Shown here in pieces: positions 7,381 through 10,291 of a stretch of 10,291 bases of DNA; within the stretch, counting starts at the first letter, position 1; every line of letters starts with the position of its first letter. Origin of the DNA: Candidatus Aegiribacteria sp. (GTDB lineage: Bacteria > Fermentibacterota > Fermentibacteria > Fermentibacterales > JCC-6); contig JAUVUL010000022.1 in assembly GCA_030600975.1 (NCBI GenBank), forward strand, positions 1 to 10,291, given 5' to 3'. The notes under the pieces were generated by a model. The model was not told the origin of the DNA. It saw nothing but the letters and a program-made list of their open reading frames with translations, and made no database searches. A program made the position numbers and the translations under genes.

Positions 7381-8636
7381 TTTCCCACACACATACCAGC
7401 CAGAGCTCTTTCTACGCTTAACTGTATGTTCTCTCCCTTACCTATAATTCTTCTTGCCTCGATCTCTGCTTCGCTTAGAAGTTCTGCTGCCAGGTCATAC
7501 TCATTGGATAACATAAAATTGTACGATCTCTTTACACTCTCTTCTATTCTTTCAGCTGCACCCGACAGAGACATGCTACCGGGAACCCTTGATAGCATCT
7601 TCTTCAGTTCCTCCAGACCCTCTCCCGATACTGAGGATACGTTCAGAAGCTTTTCTATTCCCTTTCCGTTTATCAGATCGCTCTTAGCTGCTATCTCTAT
7701 TACTTCTCCTGCTTTTTTCCTTACTTCATCAGCTGGTGGTTTCTTCCCGCCAACTGACATCCAGATTACCCTTTCTGTTCCATCAAGGCTATCGATAACT
7801 GCTTCCGATGCAGTTCTGTCCAATCCCGAGCCATCTGTACCTGCAGTATCACAAAGCTGGATTCTTCTGCCACTCACTTCCAGAAAACAGGTTGAACCAT
7901 CACGCGTAGTACCTGGTTCATCCGAGACGAGAGCTCCGTTCTTTCCGGTCAATACGTTGAAAAGCGTTGATTTTCCCGAGTTTGTCGGACCCATTATCAT
8001 CACTCTGCTGCTCTTTTCAATTGAAGCAGCTTCTATTTTGAAATCCTTCGCCCTTTCAATAAGTTCTTTTAAAACACTCCTGATATTCTTTTCATTTCCA
8101 TCAAGATGTGTATCACCGAATTCAATAATACCCTCTACGGTTTCCCTTGTGCTTTCTATTACATTCAGCAGCTTTCTGCATCTCTCTTCTGTTTCTCTTG
8201 TAAATGCCTTCCGACAGTTCTCCTTATCCCACAACGCTGCAAGCGCAATTATTTGAACCGCATTCAGTCTTCCGTTACCCAGTGCCCTTCTTGCGAATTC
8301 ACCCGGTTCTGCTCTCCTTGCCCCGTGTCTTATCAGTATATCCATTATTGTTCTTATGGACTCCGGTATTCCGTGACATATTATCTCCACCATTTCCTCA
8401 CCTGTAAAACTTTTCCCCTCCGGCCATGAAACAGCTACAACTTCGTCAATGGTGTTGCCTTCCTCAAAAATTCTTCCTACTTTTCTCCTCATTCCCTTCA
8501 GTCGATTCTTCTCAAGGGACATGATGTTCTCTAAAAGTTCGAAAGATCCTTTTCCGCTTACTCTTATGACCGAAAGAGCTGACATTCCCTCGGGTGTCGC
8601 AACGGCACAGATGATTTCAGGTGATATTGAATTCAT
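7377..8636 (-). CDS. mnmE: tRNA modification GTPase MnmE (TrmE), divergent G domain
   Basis: GTPase partner of MnmG in wobble-uridine modification. The N-terminal folate-binding domain (residues about 5-118) and the conserved AEPGEFARRA at 109-118 are clear. The embedded G domain (about 211-355) keeps G1 GPTNSGKST at 216-224, G2 EPGTTRD at 240-246 and G3 DTAG at 263-266. The C-terminus ends in C416-V-G-K, the invariant CxGK tail. Several points are odd. The protein is 419 residues rather than about 450-460, with the shortening mainly in the G domain. The switch II stretch after DTAG lacks the family pattern IRET-D-VE, which supplies the catalytic glutamate. G4 reads AKSD (317-320) instead of NKxD. 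The start at 8636 gives the normal N-terminus; only a weak Shine-Dalgarno is seen. The stop overlaps mnmG as ATGA. Identity is certain; normal GTPase kinetics are doubtful. Confidence 0.95.
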   Translation of the reverse strand: MNSISPEIICAVATPEGMSALSVIRVSGKGSFELLENIMSLEKNRLKGMRRKVGRIFEEGNTIDEVVAVSWPEGKSFTGEEMVEIICHGIPESIRTIMDILIRHGARRAEPGEFARRALGNGRLNAVQIIALAALWDKENCRKAFTRETEERCRKLLNVIESTRETVEGIIEFGDTHLDGNEKNIRSVLKELIERAKDFKIEAASIEKSSRVMIMGPTNSGKSTLFNVLTGKNGALVSDEPGTTRDGSTCFLEVSGRRIQLCDTAGTDGSGLDRTASEAVIDSLDGTERVIWMSVGGKKPPADEVRKKAGEVIEIAAKSDLINGKGIEKLLNVSSVSGEGLEELKKMLSRVPGSMSLSGAAERIEESVKRSYNFMLSNEYDLAAELLSEAEIEARRIIGKGENIQLSVERALAGMCVGK

Positions 8637-8664
8637 GTCTTATTAACATACCGTTCGGAATGTT

Positions 8665-10254
8665 TCAGTTCTGCCCTGCCTCAAGCTTCTTCTTGATAAG
8701 CTGCTGCTGCCATATCGTCAGCAGACTGTTGCTGAACCAGTACATGGTTAGGCCTGCCGGGAACCTCATGAAGAGGAATGTCATGAATATCGGCATCATG
8801 TACATCATGCCCTTCTGGTTCTGATCGGTCATGGTCATTTTCTGCTGCAGGAACATCGCTATTCCCATGAGAATAGCAAGTATGCCGATACCATGAAGCC
8901 CTAATACCGGAGATTGGAATGGAATCAGTATTTCCGGTTTTGACAGATCCTGAATCCATAGAATGAATGGCGCTCCTCTGAGCTGTACTGAATTGGCCAG
9001 AACACGGTACAGGGCAAAGAACACAGGCATCTGCATAATAAGCGGAAGGCATCCTCCCAGAGGGTTTACGCCCTCCTCCCGGTACAGTTTCTGCATTGCG
9101 CTCTGCAGCGCCTTCGGATCGTTCTTATACTTCTCCTGCAGTTCCTTCATTTTTGGCTGTACCTGTTTAAGCATTGCCATCGATTTGAAACTCTTTGTAG
9201 TAAGCGGCATTAGAACAAGTTTTAGCACTACTGCCAGCAGTATGATCTTGATACCCCAGTTGCTGACGAATGAAAGTACTGACGTACAGAACCAGAAAAG
9301 CAGCCTTCCTATATCCCTTATTATCGGCCATCCGAAATCAACCAGCCTGCTTGTGTCCCTGCCCAGTGCTCTCAGTCTTCCGTAGTCAAGGGGTCCTGCG
9401 TAGATGAATATCCTGTTATCCTGTAGTCCTATTGACGGAGATTCGTCTTCTGCCGATGCGTAGAGGTATCCATACGCTCTATCATAGGATTGTGGCATCA
9501 TTATAACTGCGAAGTACTGTGATCTCGTTGCTATCCACTTCACATTACCTACCTGCATATCTTCGTTGATACTATTCGAACCCCGACTCTTAACCTTCTC
9601 TGCGTTCCACTGTGCCTTGAAATACCTTGAAATATTGGAATTTACCTCACTTACCGGCAGTATGCCAGAGTTCAGTATTGTTATTTCATCTATCCCCTCG
9701 GTTTCATAAAGGAAACCGTATCGACCTGGCGTGAATGTATATCTAATCTGGCTTTCACCCGACGGGTCAATCAGCACAAGTGTCTGCTGGATTTCATTTA
9801 CACGAATTGTATCTTCCGATGATGTTTCGAAGTACGTAGTATTCTGAATCCAGCTGTTTCCGTTAAAGCTGATGCAATCGAAGTTTCCCGCACCTGGCAT
9901 ATCCTCGTATAGGGGCAGTTTCCATCCTGTTACAGTTCCACCTGCTGTTGATATATCCGCTTCAACTATTACATTATCACCATCATATATTATTACTTTA
10001 ATTATTCTTTCTTCAGGTAATATTTCTTCTATGTCTATATTATGTGACTTATCAGAAGTTATTTCAGAACTTTCTTTATCAACAGATGCAGAATCTTCAA
10101 CTGCAGGCATTTGTTCCTGCTGTACATATTCAATAGTCTGTGGTGTATTTCGCGAACTTTCAGACGTTCCTGATTTTCCCATGAACTGCCAGCTGATAAA
10201 CAGCACTGCTGCCATCAAGACGGCAGCCAGAAGGAGCCTCTTTTGATCACTCAT
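8665..10254 (-). CDS. yidC: Membrane protein insertase YidC (Oxa1 family, Gram-negative type)
   Basis: Inserts and folds inner-membrane proteins, alone or with SecYEG. The 529-residue protein has an N-terminal membrane anchor (about 7-24), an acidic, Ser/Glu-rich linker (about 28-82), a periplasmic P1 beta domain (about 85-300), and the five-helix Oxa1 core. Core landmarks are a transmembrane segment at about 332-352, the cytoplasmic helical hairpin with QPKMKELQEKYKNDP (366-380), VNPLGGCLPLIMQMPVFFALY (396-416) in a transmembrane segment, and the final helix pair around 484-515. K345 sits where E. coli YidC has the groove arginine R366, so the positive charge is kept. The presence of P1 indicates a diderm cell. 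ATG 10254 overlaps the yidD stop (ATGA) and has GGGAG eight bases upstream. No jag/khpB gene separates it from mnmE; the gap is 28 bases. Confidence 0.97.
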   Translation of the reverse strand: MSDQKRLLLAAVLMAAVLFISWQFMGKSGTSESSRNTPQTIEYVQQEQMPAVEDSASVDKESSEITSDKSHNIDIEEILPEERIIKVIIYDGDNVIVEADISTAGGTVTGWKLPLYEDMPGAGNFDCISFNGNSWIQNTTYFETSSEDTIRVNEIQQTLVLIDPSGESQIRYTFTPGRYGFLYETEGIDEITILNSGILPVSEVNSNISRYFKAQWNAEKVKSRGSNSINEDMQVGNVKWIATRSQYFAVIMMPQSYDRAYGYLYASAEDESPSIGLQDNRIFIYAGPLDYGRLRALGRDTSRLVDFGWPIIRDIGRLLFWFCTSVLSFVSNWGIKIILLAVVLKLVLMPLTTKSFKSMAMLKQVQPKMKELQEKYKNDPKALQSAMQKLYREEGVNPLGGCLPLIMQMPVFFALYRVLANSVQLRGAPFILWIQDLSKPEILIPFQSPVLGLHGIGILAILMGIAMFLQQKMTMTDQNQKGMMYMMPIFMTFLFMRFPAGLTMYWFSNSLLTIWQQQLIKKKLEAGQN

Positions 10255-10291
10255 TTACGCTTCTCCCATTTGTCCGGAACAGGATCGTATC
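10251..10291 (-). CDS. yidD: YidD, membrane protein insertion efficiency factor (3' end only)
   Basis: Only the last 12 codons are in the window: YDPVPDKWEKRK followed by TGA, which overlaps the yidC start as ATGA. The YDPVP tail is the well-known end of the conserved YidD domain (usually GGYDPVP), and yidD normally stands directly before yidC, between rnpA and yidC. YidD is a small membrane-associated protein that assists insertion by YidC. The gene runs off the right edge, so its start and length are not visible. Identification rests on a short motif plus position, which agree well. Confidence 0.8.
   Translation of the reverse strand, partial: YDPVPDKWEKRK

Noticed and set aside
7381..7392. 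A longer MnmG start at GTG 7392.
   Set aside because: It adds only four residues, has no ribosome-binding site, and the ATG at 7380 forms the ATGA junction seen at other gene boundaries here.
8224..8234. A DnaA-box-like sequence (TTATCCCACAA) in mnmE.
   Set aside because: It has an extra C compared with TTATCCACA and is not part of a cluster, so there is no basis for an origin call.
7339..8256. A 305-codon open frame on the plus strand opposite mnmE.
   Set aside because: It is antisense to a clear mnmE, rich in Ser, Phe, Ile and Leu as expected of a mirror frame, and has no domain or ribosome-binding site. Other long antisense frames opposite mnmG, rsmG and yidC are rejected for the same reason.

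Overview
The window reads as chromosomal DNA from a diderm, probably anaerobic bacterium. YidC is the long Gram-negative type with a periplasmic domain, and there is a clostridial-type 2[4Fe-4S] ferredoxin. Base composition is moderate (estimated by eye, not counted). I cannot fix the phylum; protein divergence, especially in MnmE, suggests a poorly sampled lineage. No tRNA, rRNA, CRISPR array, insertion sequence or cluster of DnaA boxes was seen.

Left part (about 66-2921, plus strand): one large gene encodes a three-enzyme fusion: a GT4 glycosyltransferase, a formyltransferase-like domain and a NodB/CE4 polysaccharide deacetylase of the exosortase (XrtA/PEP-CTERM) type. It ends in a strong intrinsic terminator that also separates it from the convergent minus-strand block.

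Right part (about 2939-10291, minus strand, read right to left): this is the classic origin-proximal block yidD (3' end only), yidC, mnmE, mnmG, rsmG, parA, parB, followed by a small ferredoxin gene. Three junctions (yidD/yidC, mnmE/mnmG, parA/parB) are ATGA overlaps, which suggests translational coupling. The block joins membrane-protein insertion (YidD, YidC), tRNA wobble-uridine modification (MnmE, MnmG), 16S rRNA methylation (RsmG) and chromosome partitioning (ParA, ParB). Two parS-like palindromes sit inside the mnmG coding sequence, so the partition genes and their centromere sites are in the same few kilobases. oriC is probably near but is not visible here; in other bacteria dnaA, rpmH and rnpA lie upstream of yidD, beyond the right edge.

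Regulatory sequence: a near-consensus sigma70-type promoter lies directly after parB and drives the ferredoxin gene. An AT-rich gap before parA holds a perfect 8-bp inverted repeat and a weak promoter candidate. The most unusual items are the triple fusion enzyme and the MnmE whose GTPase motifs are eroded. The rest is a conserved housekeeping region.
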